Shown here piece after piece: positions 54,792 to 64,000 of a DNA stretch of 64,000 nucleotides (the first letter of the stretch is position 1; every line of letters starts with the position of its first letter). The stretch lies in the NCBI GenBank assembly GCA_016617495.1, contig WYCU01000001.1, positions 186,001 to 250,000 of the forward strand. The letters run 5' to 3'. A program made the translations under genes and the position numbers. Source of the DNA: Azonexaceae bacterium s22. GTDB lineage: Bacteria > Pseudomonadota > Gammaproteobacteria > Burkholderiales > Rhodocyclaceae. Under the pieces are notes generated by a model. The model saw only the letters and a list, made by a program, of their open reading frames with translations. It was not told the DNA's origin and did not search any database.

Positions 54792-55964
54792 ATGAACATT
54801 CCCAGCCTCGACTTCGGCCTCGGCGAAGACATCAACCTGCTGCGCGATGCCGTAAAGGCTTTTGCAGATGCCGAAATCGCCCCGCGCGCGGCCGAGATTG
54901 ACCGTGTCAACGAATTCCCTGCCGACCTCTGGAAGAAATTCGGCGACATGGGCCTGCTCGGCATGACGGCTGGCGAGGAATACGGCGGCACCAACATGGG
55001 TTACCTCGCCCACATCGTCGCGCTGGAGGAAATTTCCCGCGCTTCGGCCTCGGTCGGCCTTTCCTACGGCGCCCACTCCAACCTGTGCGTCAACCAGATC
55101 CGCCGCAACGGCACCGAGGCGCAGAAGCAGAAATACCTGCCCAAGCTGATTTCCGGCGAACACGTCGGCGCGCTGGCGATGTCCGAGCCGAACGCCGGTT
55201 CCGACGTCGTCTCAATGAAACTCAAGGCCGAGAAGAAGGGCGACCGTTACGTGCTCAACGGCTCGAAGATGTGGATCACCAACGGCGGCGATGCCGACAC
55301 CCTGGTGGTTTACGCCAAGACCGACATGGACGCCGGCGCCAAGGGCATGACCGCCTTCATCGTCGAAAAAGGCTTCAAGGGCTTCACCCACGGCACGCAT
55401 CTCGACAAGCTGGGCATGCGCGGCTCGAACACCTTCCCGCTCTTCTTCGACGATTGCGAAGTGCCCGAGGAAAACGTGCTGGGCGGCGTCGGCAACGGCA
55501 CCAAGGTGCTGATGTCCGGCCTCGATTACGAGCGCGCCGTGCTCTGCGGCGGCCCCCTCGGCATCATGGCCGCGTGCATGGATGTGGTGGTGCCCTATCT
55601 GCATGAGCGCAAACAGTTCGGCCAGCCGATTGGCGATTTCCAGCTCATGCAAGGCAAAGTCGCCGACATGTACTCGACATGGCAGGCCACCCGCGCCTAT
55701 GTCTACGCCGTCGGCCGCGCCTGCGATGCCACCGACCATGCGCGCACGCTGAGGAAGGATGCCGCTGGCGCGATTCTCTATTCCGCTGAAAAGGCGACCT
55801 GGATGGCCGGCGAGGCAATCCAGACCTTGGGCGGCGTCGGCTACACCAACGAATACCCGACCGGCCGCCTGTGGCGCGATGCCAAGCTTTACGAGATCGG
55901 CGCCGGCACCAGCGAAATCCGCCGCATGCTGATCGGCCGCGAGTTGATGGCGGAGACGAAATGA
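54792..55964 (+). CDS. ivd: Isovaleryl-CoA dehydrogenase
   Basis: FAD acyl-CoA dehydrogenase of 390 residues, IVD subgroup: [73 protein letters not shown] with the catalytic Glu, and [39 protein letters not shown]. Oxidises isovaleryl-CoA in leucine breakdown. Part of the LiuR operon. Confidence 0.94.
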   Translation: MNIPSLDFGLGEDINLLRDAVKAFADAEIAPRAAEIDRVNEFPADLWKKFGDMGLLGMTAGEEYGGTNMGYLAHIVALEEISRASASVGLSYGAHSNLCVNQIRRNGTEAQKQKYLPKLISGEHVGALAMSEPNAGSDVVSMKLKAEKKGDRYVLNGSKMWITNGGDADTLVVYAKTDMDAGAKGMTAFIVEKGFKGFTHGTHLDKLGMRGSNTFPLFFDDCEVPEENVLGGVGNGTKVLMSGLDYERAVLCGGPLGIMAACMDVVVPYLHERKQFGQPIGDFQLMQGKVADMYSTWQATRAYVYAVGRACDATDHARTLRKDAAGAILYSAEKATWMAGEAIQTLGGVGYTNEYPTGRLWRDAKLYEIGAGTSEIRRMLIGRELMAETK

Positions 55965-56044
55965 CCGTTCGGGAAAACCGCACGAGGCTGTCTGGAGCAA
56001 CAAGCTAAAATTCAGGCTTGTCTCCATCGCCCCGAAAGCTGCAT

Positions 56045-57190
56045 ATGATCTCGATTCGCACCCTCACCGCCAACGACACCGAAGCTCTGGAACAGGTTCG
56101 CCAGTACTTCCGCAATTACGCGGCCTGGCTGGGCGTCGATCTGTGCTTCCAGAACTTCGATCAGGAAATGGCTTCCCTGCCCGGCGCCTATGCACCGCCG
56201 CAAGGGCGCCTGTTCTTTGCCGAAGTGGACGGGCGCCCGGCCGGCTGCGTCGGTGTGCGCCCCCTGCCCGACAGCGAGGGCGTGTGTGAAATGAAGCGCC
56301 TCTACGTGACGCCGGAAGAACGCGGGCATGGCGTCGGCGCCGCGCTGGCCATGGCGGCCATCAAGTCGGCCAAGGCCATCGGCTACCGCAAGCTGATGCT
56401 CGACACGCTGCCGAACATGCGCATGGCCGTAAAGCTCTATCGCGAACTCGGCTTCACGGAAGCACCGAGTTATTACCAGACGCCGGTTGAAGGCACCATG
56501 TTCATGGCGCTGGACCTCGACAACTGGTCCGAAGAAGAAGTCCGCAACGAAAATCTTTCACACCTCTTCGATTTCAACCGGGCCTGGGCACGCCAGATGC
56601 AGGAAGTGGACCCCACCTACTTCGACCGCCTGGCCAAAATCCAGTCCCCGGAATTTCTCTGGATCGGCTGTTCCGATTCACGCGTTCCCGCCAACCAGAT
56701 CGTCGGCCTCTTGCCGGGCGAGGTGTTCGTCCACCGCAACGTCGCCAATCTGGTCCTGCACACCGACCTGAACTGTCTTTCGGTCATCCAGTACGCGGTC
56801 GACGTGCTCAAGGTGAAGCACATCATGATCGTCGGCCACTACGGCTGCGGCGGCGTGCAAGCGGCACTCAACAAGGCGCGCGTAGGCATCGTCGATTTCT
56901 GGCTGGACAACGTCCAGCAGGTCCATAACAAGCACCTCGCGCAGGTCGACAGTTTGCCGGTGGAACAGCGCCATGACCGCCTGTGCGAACTGAACGTACT
57001 GGAGCAGGTGGTCAGCCTGTGCAATACCCCGGTCGTCAAGGATGCCTGGGCGCGCGGCCAGAAACTCACCATCCACGGCTGGATTTATGGCCTGAAGGAC
57101 GGTCTGATGCACGATCTGGGCATTACCGTCGATTGCCCGGCCGATCTGCCCTCGCGCTACGATGCGGCACTGAAAGCGCTGGAGGCCTGA
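56045..57190 (+). CDS. GNAT acetyltransferase-beta carbonic anhydrase fusion
   Basis: 381 residues in one frame. Residues about 1-155 form a GNAT domain with acetyl-CoA loop R93-G-H-G-V-G98 after MKRLYVTPEE. From about 160 it is a beta-class carbonic anhydrase (HLFDFNRAWARQMQEVDPTYF) with zinc ligands C209, D211 (CSDSR), H265 and C268 (GHYGCGG). No stop, frameshift or gap lies between them. Carbonic anhydrase could supply bicarbonate to the biotin carboxylase encoded downstream; the acetyltransferase target is unknown. Start MISIRTLTAND is preceded by weak SD. Confidence 0.88.
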   Translation: MISIRTLTANDTEALEQVRQYFRNYAAWLGVDLCFQNFDQEMASLPGAYAPPQGRLFFAEVDGRPAGCVGVRPLPDSEGVCEMKRLYVTPEERGHGVGAALAMAAIKSAKAIGYRKLMLDTLPNMRMAVKLYRELGFTEAPSYYQTPVEGTMFMALDLDNWSEEEVRNENLSHLFDFNRAWARQMQEVDPTYFDRLAKIQSPEFLWIGCSDSRVPANQIVGLLPGEVFVHRNVANLVLHTDLNCLSVIQYAVDVLKVKHIMIVGHYGCGGVQAALNKARVGIVDFWLDNVQQVHNKHLAQVDSLPVEQRHDRLCELNVLEQVVSLCNTPVVKDAWARGQKLTIHGWIYGLKDGLMHDLGITVDCPADLPSRYDAALKALEA

Positions 57191-57192
57191 GC

Positions 57193-57825
57193 ATGCACGA
57201 AAGCAGCAAGGCCCTCGCCCGCCGCCTCCACGACAGCCGTTTCGCCACACGCTATTTCAAGGGTCACGGCATCGACATCGGCGCCGGACGCGATTCGATT
57301 GGCAACCAGCGACCCTTCTTCCCCGGCTTGACCGGTTGCAAGGCCTGGGACATGCCGGATGGCGATGCCCAACTGCTCGCCACCGTGGACGATGCATCGC
57401 TGGACTGGGTGCACTCCAGTCACTGCCTGGAGCACATGCGCGATCCGCGCGAGGCGCTCGCCAACTGGCTGCGCGTGCTCAAGCCGGGCGGCCATTTGAT
57501 CGTGATGGTCCCGGATGAGGATCTCTACGAGCAAGGCATCTTCCCGTCGACCTTCAACAGCGACCACAAATGGACTTTTACCACCAGCAAACACCAGAGC
57601 TGGTCGCCAAAATCCGTCAATCTCTGCGCACTGCTTGCCGAATTTGCACCCGTCGCCCATCTGCTCAAGCTGGAAACACTGGACGCAAGCTTCGTTTACA
57701 ACGCGCAGCGCTTCGATCAGACGCTGACCCCCGTGGGTGAATGCGCCATCGAATTCGTCATGCGCAAATGGCACCCGCACGAACTGGAACGCCGAGGCCG
57801 CCTGCCCAATCAACCCGCGGCCTAG
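57193..57825 (+). CDS. SAM-dependent methyltransferase (class I)
   Basis: 210 residues. Motif I GIDIGAGRDSIG, then DWVHSSHCLEHMRDPREALANWLRVLKPGGHLIVMVPDEDLY, all typical of type 11-like methyltransferases. The substrate cannot be inferred. Starts 2 bp after the fusion gene and ends 44 bp before the thiolase gene. Confidence 0.85.
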   Translation: MHESSKALARRLHDSRFATRYFKGHGIDIGAGRDSIGNQRPFFPGLTGCKAWDMPDGDAQLLATVDDASLDWVHSSHCLEHMRDPREALANWLRVLKPGGHLIVMVPDEDLYEQGIFPSTFNSDHKWTFTTSKHQSWSPKSVNLCALLAEFAPVAHLLKLETLDASFVYNAQRFDQTLTPVGECAIEFVMRKWHPHELERRGRLPNQPAA

Positions 57826-57869
57826 GCTTCATTTCATCCCAACCCATACTTCAAACCGAGGAACCCCAT

Positions 57870-59060
57870 ATGTCTGACCCGATCGTGATCGTTTCCGCCG
57901 CCCGTACCGCCATGGGCTCGTTTCAAGGCGGCTTCTCCAGTCTGACTGCGGCCAACCTCGGTGCAGAAGCCATCAAGGCCGCCATTGCCCGCGCCGGTAT
58001 CGATGCCAACCTGATCGACGAAGTGCTGATGGGCTGCGTGCTGCAAGCCGGCCAAGGCCAGGCCCCGGCCCGTCAGGCTGCGTTGCAGGCCGGACTGCCG
58101 CTTTCCGCCGGCTGCGCGACCATCCACAAGGTTTGCGGCTCGGCCATGAAGGCGACCATGCTCGGCCATGACGGCATTCTCGCTGGCTCCTATGGCGCTG
58201 CCGTGGTCGGCGGCATGGAGTCGATGACCAACGCGCCCTACTTGCTGCCCAAAGCGCGTGGCGGTTATCGTCTGGGCCACGGCCAGATTCTCGACCACAT
58301 GTTCCTCGACGGTCTGGAAGATGCCTACGGCAAGGAAACGCGCGGGCGCCTGATGGGCACCTTCGCCGAGGACTGCGCCAGCGCCTATGGCTTCACGCGC
58401 GAAGCTCAGGATGAATTCGCCATCCGCTCCACCACCCGCGCCCAGGGAGCCAGCAACGACGGCAGCTTCGATTGGGAAATCACCCCGGTCACCGTCGCCG
58501 GCAAGAAGGGGGATGTGCTCATTGCCAAGGACGAAGGTCCGTTCGCCGTCAATATCGAGAAGATTCCGTCGCTCAAGCCGGCCTTCCGCAAGGACGGCAC
58601 GGTGACGCCGGCCAATTCCTCATCGATCTCCGATGGCGCTGCCGCCATGGTGCTGATGCGCGCCTCGCAAGCCGAAAAGCTCGGCCTGAGTCCGCTGGCC
58701 CGTATCGTCGGGCACACCACCCATGCCGGCGTACCGGCCCAGTTCCCCTCCGCCCCGGTCGGCGCGATGAACAAATTGTTCGCAAAAACGGGGTGGACCG
58801 CGACAAATGTCGATCTGTATGAGATCAACGAGGCTTTTGCCGTCGTCACCATGGCGGCCATCCACGATCTCAAGCTCGACCCCGCCAAGGTCAACATCCA
58901 CGGCGGCGCCTGTGCGCTGGGCCACCCAATCGGCGCTTCCGGCGCCCGCATCGTCGTCACGCTGCTTGGCGCACTCAAGAAATATGGCCTCAAGCGCGGT
59001 GTCGCCAGCCTGTGCATCGGCGGCGGCGAAGCGACCGCCCTCGCGGTGGAAATGCTGTAA
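57870..59060 (+). CDS. Acetyl-CoA C-acetyltransferase (thiolase)
   Basis: 396 residues. Catalytic Cys89 (HKVCGSAMKA), His352 (GHPIGASGAR) and Cys382 (CIGGGEATA) are present. It forms or cleaves acetoacetyl-CoA, useful both at the end of leucine breakdown and for PHA precursor supply (phaC at 50.9 kb). A dispersed repeat is at 58793-58808 (read as TGWTATNVDLYE). Confidence 0.95.
   Translation: MSDPIVIVSAARTAMGSFQGGFSSLTAANLGAEAIKAAIARAGIDANLIDEVLMGCVLQAGQGQAPARQAALQAGLPLSAGCATIHKVCGSAMKATMLGHDGILAGSYGAAVVGGMESMTNAPYLLPKARGGYRLGHGQILDHMFLDGLEDAYGKETRGRLMGTFAEDCASAYGFTREAQDEFAIRSTTRAQGASNDGSFDWEITPVTVAGKKGDVLIAKDEGPFAVNIEKIPSLKPAFRKDGTVTPANSSSISDGAAAMVLMRASQAEKLGLSPLARIVGHTTHAGVPAQFPSAPVGAMNKLFAKTGWTATNVDLYEINEAFAVVTMAAIHDLKLDPAKVNIHGGACALGHPIGASGARIVVTLLGALKKYGLKRGVASLCIGGGEATALAVEML
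58793..58808 (+). repeat. dispersed repeat inside the thiolase gene
   Basis: GCAAAAACGGG then GTGGACCGCGACAAAT; here an A-run replaces the T-run and the core has one change near its start. Confidence 0.7.
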
Positions 59061-59972
59061 TTGGCCGAAGCCCGTTCACTCACTTACGCCAAACTGGTCG
59101 CCGCCATGGCCATGTGGGGAGCAACCTGGATCGCCGGGCGCATCATCGCTCAGGAGCTGAGCGCCCCGCTGGCCATCGCCTCGATCCGCTTTGTCATCGC
59201 CGCGCTGGTCCTGGCGGCGGTGGCGCTTGTCAGCGAGGGCCGCATTCCCGTGCCGGACTCCGCGCGGGCCTGGGGCGTGATCTGGGGCATGGGCTTTTTC
59301 GGCATCTTCCTGTACGGCCTCTGCTTCTTTTTCGGCCTGCAACACATTCCGGCCGGACGCGGGGCGCTGGTCGTCGCGCTCAATCCGGTCATTGTCGTCC
59401 TGGTGGCCTGGCTGCTCGGGCAGGAACGGATGAGCACGCGCAAGGCCATTGGCAGCACCATCGCCCTGGCCGGCTGCCTGACGGTGATCGGCAACGGTGA
59501 CCCGTTGGCGCTGCTGCACGGTACGGTGGGTCTCGGGGAATGGCTGATCGTCGGCTGCGTCTTGAGCTGGACGGCCTACACCTTCATCGGCCGCCGGGCG
59601 ACGCAACTGCTCTCGCCGCTGGCCACCACGCTTTACGCCAGTCTCGCCGGCGCCTTGCTGCTTGGCGTCGCCGCCTTGGTGCAGGGCGACATCGACCCCG
59701 CGGCCTGGTCCTGGCGCGTCTGGAGCAGCATGCTTTTCCTGGCGCTGTTCGGCACCGCCATCGCCTACACGTGGTTCACCGACGCCGTGCATCGCCTGGG
59801 CGCCGGACACGCCTCGGTATTCATCAATCTGGTGCCGGTATTCGCCGTGCTCCAGGCCGCCGTGCTGCTCGACGAACATCTCGGTTTGTCGGTACTGGTC
59901 GGTGGCATCCTGGTCATTGCCGGTGTCTGGCTGACCACTCAACGAAAACTTACGCTGGAGACAACCCGATGA
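59061..59972 (+). CDS. EamA/DMT-family transporter
   Basis: 303 residues with ten hydrophobic helices in two EamA repeats (MAMWGATWIAGRIIAQELS; WLIVGCVLSWTAYTFIGRRATQLLSPL). TTG start follows the thiolase stop directly. Probable metabolite exporter; substrate unknown. Overlaps the acyl-CoA dehydrogenase start by 4 bp, so it is in the operon. Confidence 0.87.
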   Translation: MAEARSLTYAKLVAAMAMWGATWIAGRIIAQELSAPLAIASIRFVIAALVLAAVALVSEGRIPVPDSARAWGVIWGMGFFGIFLYGLCFFFGLQHIPAGRGALVVALNPVIVVLVAWLLGQERMSTRKAIGSTIALAGCLTVIGNGDPLALLHGTVGLGEWLIVGCVLSWTAYTFIGRRATQLLSPLATTLYASLAGALLLGVAALVQGDIDPAAWSWRVWSSMLFLALFGTAIAYTWFTDAVHRLGAGHASVFINLVPVFAVLQAAVLLDEHLGLSVLVGGILVIAGVWLTTQRKLTLETTR

Positions 59973-61105
59973 TCCTCACCCAAGAACAGGAAATGATCCG
60001 CGATGCCGTGCGCGCGTTCTCGCAGGAGCAAATCGCCCCCTACGCCGCTGAATGGGATCGCAATTCCACCTTCCCGCGCGCCGCGCTGCAAGGGCTGGCC
60101 GAACTGGGTGTACTCGGCCTCGTGGTGCCGGAACAATGGGATGGCGCAGGACTCGGTTATGTCGAGCTGGGCGTGGCGCTCGAAGAGATTGCCGCCGCCG
60201 ATGGCGCCACGTCGACCATCGTCAGTGTGCAGAATTCGCTGGCCTGCATGATCCTGCTCAAATACGGTTCCGACGCGCTCAAGGAAAGCTGGCTCAAGCC
60301 GCTGGCCCGAGGCGAAAAGCTCGGCTGCTTCTGCCTGACCGAGCCGCACGTCGGTTCCGATGCCGGCGCGATCACCACCTCCGCCCGCCGCGAAGGCGAC
60401 GAATGGGTGCTCAACGGCGTCAAGCAGTTCATCACCACCGGCAAGGAGGGCGATGTCGCCATCGTCTTCGCCGTCACTGACAAAGCTGCGGGCAAGAAGG
60501 GCATTTCCTGCTTCCTCGTGCCGACGGCCACCCCTGGCTACATCGTGGCACGTCTGGAAGACAAGCTGGGTCAGCACGCTTCCGACACCGCGCAAATCCT
60601 TTTCGAGAACTGCCGCATTCCGGCCAGCTACATGCTCGGCAGCGAAGGTGAAGGCTACAAGATCGCCCTCTCCAATCTGGAAGGCGGACGCATCGGCATC
60701 GCTGCGCAATCCGTGGGCATGGCGCGTGCGGCGCTGGAGGCCGCGGTGCGTTATGCCAAGGAGCGTACCTCCTTCGGCAAGCCGCTGGCCGACCATCAGG
60801 CCATCGCCTTCATGCTCGCCGACATGGCGACGCAAGTCGACATTGCCCGTCAGGCCGTGCTGCACGCCGCCACCCTGCGCGATGCCGGTCGCCCCTGCCT
60901 CAAGGAAGCCTCACAGGCCAAGCTTTTCGCCTCGCAAATGGCGGAAAAAGTCTGCTCCGACGCCATCCAGATCCATGGCGGCTACGGTTACACGGCGGAC
61001 TTTTCGGTCGAACGCATTTATCGCGACGTGCGGATTTCGCAAATCTACGAAGGCGCTTCCGAGATCCAGAAACTGGTGATCGCCCGCGCCGTGTTAGCCG
61101 ATTAA
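59969..61105 (+). CDS. Acyl-CoA dehydrogenase
   Basis: 378 residues, short/branched-chain type: CFCLTEPHVGSDAGAITTSARR, QFITTGKEGDVAIVFAVT, YAKERTSFGKPLADHQAIAFMLADM, and IYEGASEIQKLVIARAVL with the catalytic Glu near the C-terminus. Isobutyryl- or butyryl-CoA is a plausible substrate. Coupled to the EamA gene. Confidence 0.92.
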   Translation: MILTQEQEMIRDAVRAFSQEQIAPYAAEWDRNSTFPRAALQGLAELGVLGLVVPEQWDGAGLGYVELGVALEEIAAADGATSTIVSVQNSLACMILLKYGSDALKESWLKPLARGEKLGCFCLTEPHVGSDAGAITTSARREGDEWVLNGVKQFITTGKEGDVAIVFAVTDKAAGKKGISCFLVPTATPGYIVARLEDKLGQHASDTAQILFENCRIPASYMLGSEGEGYKIALSNLEGGRIGIAAQSVGMARAALEAAVRYAKERTSFGKPLADHQAIAFMLADMATQVDIARQAVLHAATLRDAGRPCLKEASQAKLFASQMAEKVCSDAIQIHGGYGYTADFSVERIYRDVRISQIYEGASEIQKLVIARAVLAD

Positions 61106-61108
61106 GCC

Positions 61109-61137
61109 AATTGTCGCGGTCGACCCCGAAAAAAGGC
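61109..61137 (-). repeat. dispersed repeat after acyl-CoA dehydrogenase
   Basis: Minus-strand GGCCTTTTTTCGGG directly followed by GTCGACCGCGACAATT (core 61109-61124), in the 61-bp gap. Confidence 0.88.
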
Positions 61138-61166
61138 CAAAAAACCGTCCCGCCCGAGGTGATGCC

Positions 61167-61772
61167 ATGAAGGAAGCCATCGATTTCTGGTTCGATTTTT
61201 CCAGCCCTTACAGCTATCTGTTGAGCGAGAAAATCGATGATCTGGCCGCCCGCTTCGGGCGCAAGGTACGCTGGCATCCAATCCTGCTCGGCATTATTTT
61301 CAAGGCCACCGGCAGCGCGCCGCTGACGCTGCAGTTTCCCGCCAAGACGGCGTACTCGGTACTCGACTTCCAACGTTCGGCACGCTTCATGGGCATCCCC
61401 TATCGCCACCCGGACCAATTTCCGCTCGCCACGCAGCACGCCGCGCGGGCGTATTACTGGCTGCACGGGCACGACTGCGCCTTGGCCCGGCGTTTCGCCC
61501 ATGCCGTTTTCCGCGCGCTGTTCGTCGACAACATCGATGTTTCGGCGCCGGCAGCGGTACTCGACATCGCGGCGGGCCTCGGCATTGACCGGGGCGAAAT
61601 CGAGGCTGGCATGCAAAGCCCGGAAATCAAGGCGCGACTCAAACAGGAAGTCGACCACGCCCTCGCCATCGGGGTCTTTGGCGGCCCCTACGTCGTCATC
61701 GACGGGCACCCCTTCTTTGGTGCCGACCGCCTGCCGCAGATCGAAAAATGGCTGGAAACGGGCGGCTTTTGA
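61167..61772 (+). CDS. DsbA-family 2-hydroxychromene-2-carboxylate isomerase-like protein
   Basis: 201 residues, thioredoxin/kappa-GST fold. The active site reads FDFSSPYSYL, with Ser in place of Cys as in HCCA isomerases; VFGGPYVVIDGHPFFGADRLPQIEKWL is the typical end. Probably glutathione-dependent; aromatic degradation is not otherwise represented here, so the natural substrate is open. Cytosolic. Confidence 0.87.
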   Translation: MKEAIDFWFDFSSPYSYLLSEKIDDLAARFGRKVRWHPILLGIIFKATGSAPLTLQFPAKTAYSVLDFQRSARFMGIPYRHPDQFPLATQHAARAYYWLHGHDCALARRFAHAVFRALFVDNIDVSAPAAVLDIAAGLGIDRGEIEAGMQSPEIKARLKQEVDHALAIGVFGGPYVVIDGHPFFGADRLPQIEKWLETGGF

Positions 61773-61779
61773 GGTCGAA

Positions 61780-62379
<600 letters not shown>

Positions 62380-62434
62380 CGAACCTTCATTCCCGATTTT
62401 TCAGGTAACGCACACATAAAAGAAGCGAGGAGAC

Positions 62435-64000
62435 ATGACCATCCTGAAATCCCCCCTCAACCCGCGCAGCGCGGACTTCCAGGCCAATGCCTCGGCCATG
62501 CGCACGCTGGTGGACGACCTGCACGACAAGGTCGAGAAAATCGCCCTCGGCGGCCCCGAGGCGGCGCGGCAGAAGCATCTGGCGCGCGGCAAATTGCTGC
62601 CCCGCGAGCGCGTCAATGGCCTGCTCGACCCCGGCACGCCCTTCCTCGAAATCGGCCAGTTCGCCGCTTACGGCATGTATGGCGGCGATGTCCCGGCCGC
62701 CTCAGTGATCGCCGGCATTGGCCGCGTCCATGGCGTCGAGTGCATGGTGGTGGCCAATGATGCGACGGTGAAAGGCGGCACGTATTACCCGTTGACCGTA
62801 AAAAAGCACCTGCGCGCCCAGGAAATCGCGCTGGAAAACCGCCTGCCCTGCGTTTATCTCGTCGATTCCGGCGGTGCTTTCCTGCCCATGCAGGATGAGG
62901 TCTTCCCGGACAAGGAACACTTTGGCCGCATTTTCTTCAACCAGGCCAATCTCTCGGCCAAGGGCATTCCGCAGATCGCAGCGGTGATGGGCTCGTGCAC
63001 GGCGGGCGGCGCTTACGTGCCGGCGATGTGCGATGAGTCGATCATCGTCAAGAACCAAGGCACCATCTTCCTCGGCGGCCCGCCGCTGGTGAAGGCGGCA
63101 ACCGGCGAAGTGGTCAGCGCCGAAGACCTCGGCGGGGCCGACGTGCATACGCGCATTTCCGGGGTTGCCGACCATCTCGCGGAAAACGACGCGCACGCGC
63201 TGGCGATTGCCCGGCGCATCGTCAAGGATCTCAACTGGCAAAAACAGCCACCGGTCAGCCTCACCGTCCCCGTCGAGCCGCGCTACGCCACCGATGAACT
63301 CTACGGCGTGATCCCGACTGACGCGAAAAAGCCCTTCGACGTGCGCGAAATCATCGCCCGCATTGTTGATGGCTCCGACTTTGACGAATTCAAGGCGCGC
63401 TACGGCAACACCCTGGTCTGCGGCTTTGCCCGCATCTACGGCTACCCGGTGGGGATCGTTGCCAATAACGGCATTTTGTTCAGCGAATCGGCGCAAAAAG
63501 GCGCGCATTTCATCGAACTCTGCGCCCAGCGCGGCATCCCGCTCGTCTTTTTGCAGAACATCACCGGCTTCATGGTCGGCAAGAAATACGAAAACGGCGG
63601 CATCGCCCGCGACGGGGCCAAGATGGTCACCGCAGTCGCCACCGCCAAGGTACCGAAATTCACCGTCGTCATCGGCGGCAGCTTTGGCGCGGGCAACTAC
63701 GGCATGTGTGGCCGCGCCTACTCGCCGCGCTTCCTGTGGATGTGGCCGAACGCGCGCATCTCGGTGATGGGTGGCGAACAAGCCGCTGGCGTACTCGCCA
63801 CCGTCAAGCGCGACGGCCTCGAAGCCACCGGCAAAACCTGGAGCGCCGAGGAAGAAGCCGCCTTCAAAGCCCCGATCCGCGAGCAATACGAAACCCAGGG
63901 CCACCCCTATTACGCCTCCGCGCGCCTGTGGGACGACGGCATCATTGACCCGGCGGATACGCGGCGGGTGTTGGGCCTGGGACTGTCGGCGGCGATGAAC
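62435..64000 (+). CDS. liuB: Methylcrotonyl-CoA carboxylase beta subunit, 3' end outside window
   Basis: Carboxyltransferase subunit of biotin-dependent 3-methylcrotonyl-CoA carboxylase in leucine breakdown. 522 residues are present and the frame is open to the window end, against a usual ~535. Motifs [58 protein letters not shown] and [18 protein letters not shown] are characteristic of MCC. GAGGAG precedes the ATG. The biotin subunit is expected after the window. Confidence 0.94.
   Translation, partial: MTILKSPLNPRSADFQANASAMRTLVDDLHDKVEKIALGGPEAARQKHLARGKLLPRERVNGLLDPGTPFLEIGQFAAYGMYGGDVPAASVIAGIGRVHGVECMVVANDATVKGGTYYPLTVKKHLRAQEIALENRLPCVYLVDSGGAFLPMQDEVFPDKEHFGRIFFNQANLSAKGIPQIAAVMGSCTAGGAYVPAMCDESIIVKNQGTIFLGGPPLVKAATGEVVSAEDLGGADVHTRISGVADHLAENDAHALAIARRIVKDLNWQKQPPVSLTVPVEPRYATDELYGVIPTDAKKPFDVREIIARIVDGSDFDEFKARYGNTLVCGFARIYGYPVGIVANNGILFSESAQKGAHFIELCAQRGIPLVFLQNITGFMVGKKYENGGIARDGAKMVTAVATAKVPKFTVVIGGSFGAGNYGMCGRAYSPRFLWMWPNARISVMGGEQAAGVLATVKRDGLEATGKTWSAEEEAAFKAPIREQYETQGHPYYASARLWDDGIIDPADTRRVLGLGLSAAMN

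Noticed and set aside
56018-56045. An upstream start for the GNAT-carbonic anhydrase protein (MSPSPRKLHM).
   Set aside because: No ribosome-binding site there and GNAT domains usually begin directly with the ISIRTLTAND-type strand.

Overview
The window reads as chromosomal DNA of a betaproteobacterium, most likely Rhodocyclales close to Dechloromonas/Azonexus. This is inferred from gene content (a full Sox system with flavocytochrome c, the O2-independent ubiquinone genes, class I PHA synthase, cobalamin salvage) and from high GC, not from a marker-gene comparison. Genes are tightly packed, often with 4-bp ATGA overlaps. I see no tRNA, rRNA, IS element, prophage or CRISPR array, and no gene-free gap longer than about 300 bases.

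Layout. 1-4 kb: STAS-domain protein (truncated by the window edge), HslVU protease, AEC permease. 4-16.2 kb: sulfur oxidation block, with a thioredoxin-like protein, two cytochromes, a SoxH-like hydrolase, flavocytochrome c sulfide dehydrogenase (fccAB), a divergent ArsR-type regulator, then soxCDYZAXB and a periplasmic rhodanese. 16.2-22.3 kb: RND efflux pump pair, lysA, lptM, cyaY. 22.3-30.5 kb: cobalamin assembly and salvage (cobS, cobT, cobU, cobQ, a CobD-like protein, btuF and a signal-less BtuF homologue) with a cobalamin riboswitch in front of cobT. 31-34 kb: metX-metW behind a SAM-II riboswitch, then an AmpG-type permease. 34-37 kb: yqjDEK, xthA, pyrE. 37.4-41.1 kb: gatCAB. 41.2-47.8 kb: cell-shape operon mreBCD-mrdA-rodA-rlpA. 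47.9-50.3 kb: ubiUVT behind an FNR-type box. 50.4-53.8 kb: a MoaD-like protein, phaC, an MBL hydrolase. 53.9-64 kb: a leucine/isovalerate-type acyl-CoA degradation cluster with a MerR regulator, thioesterase, isovaleryl-CoA dehydrogenase, a GNAT-carbonic anhydrase fusion, thiolase, a second acyl-CoA dehydrogenase and methylcrotonyl-CoA carboxylase beta (truncated by the window end).

The most unusual signal is not a gene. A bipartite repeat with core GTYGACCGCGACAAT, nearly always preceded by a T4-6 run flanked by short C/G tracts, occurs at 17 places plus one degenerate copy (roughly one per 3.7 kb). It lies between genes and inside genes, and in SoxX, SoxD and BtuF it encodes the hydrophobic part of the signal peptide. 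Other notable points are a parS-like palindrome inside a LOG-family gene at 62.2 kb, a 122-bp imperfect inverted repeat between soxY and soxZ, a CobD-like protein without its PLP lysine, and the GNAT-carbonic anhydrase fusion.
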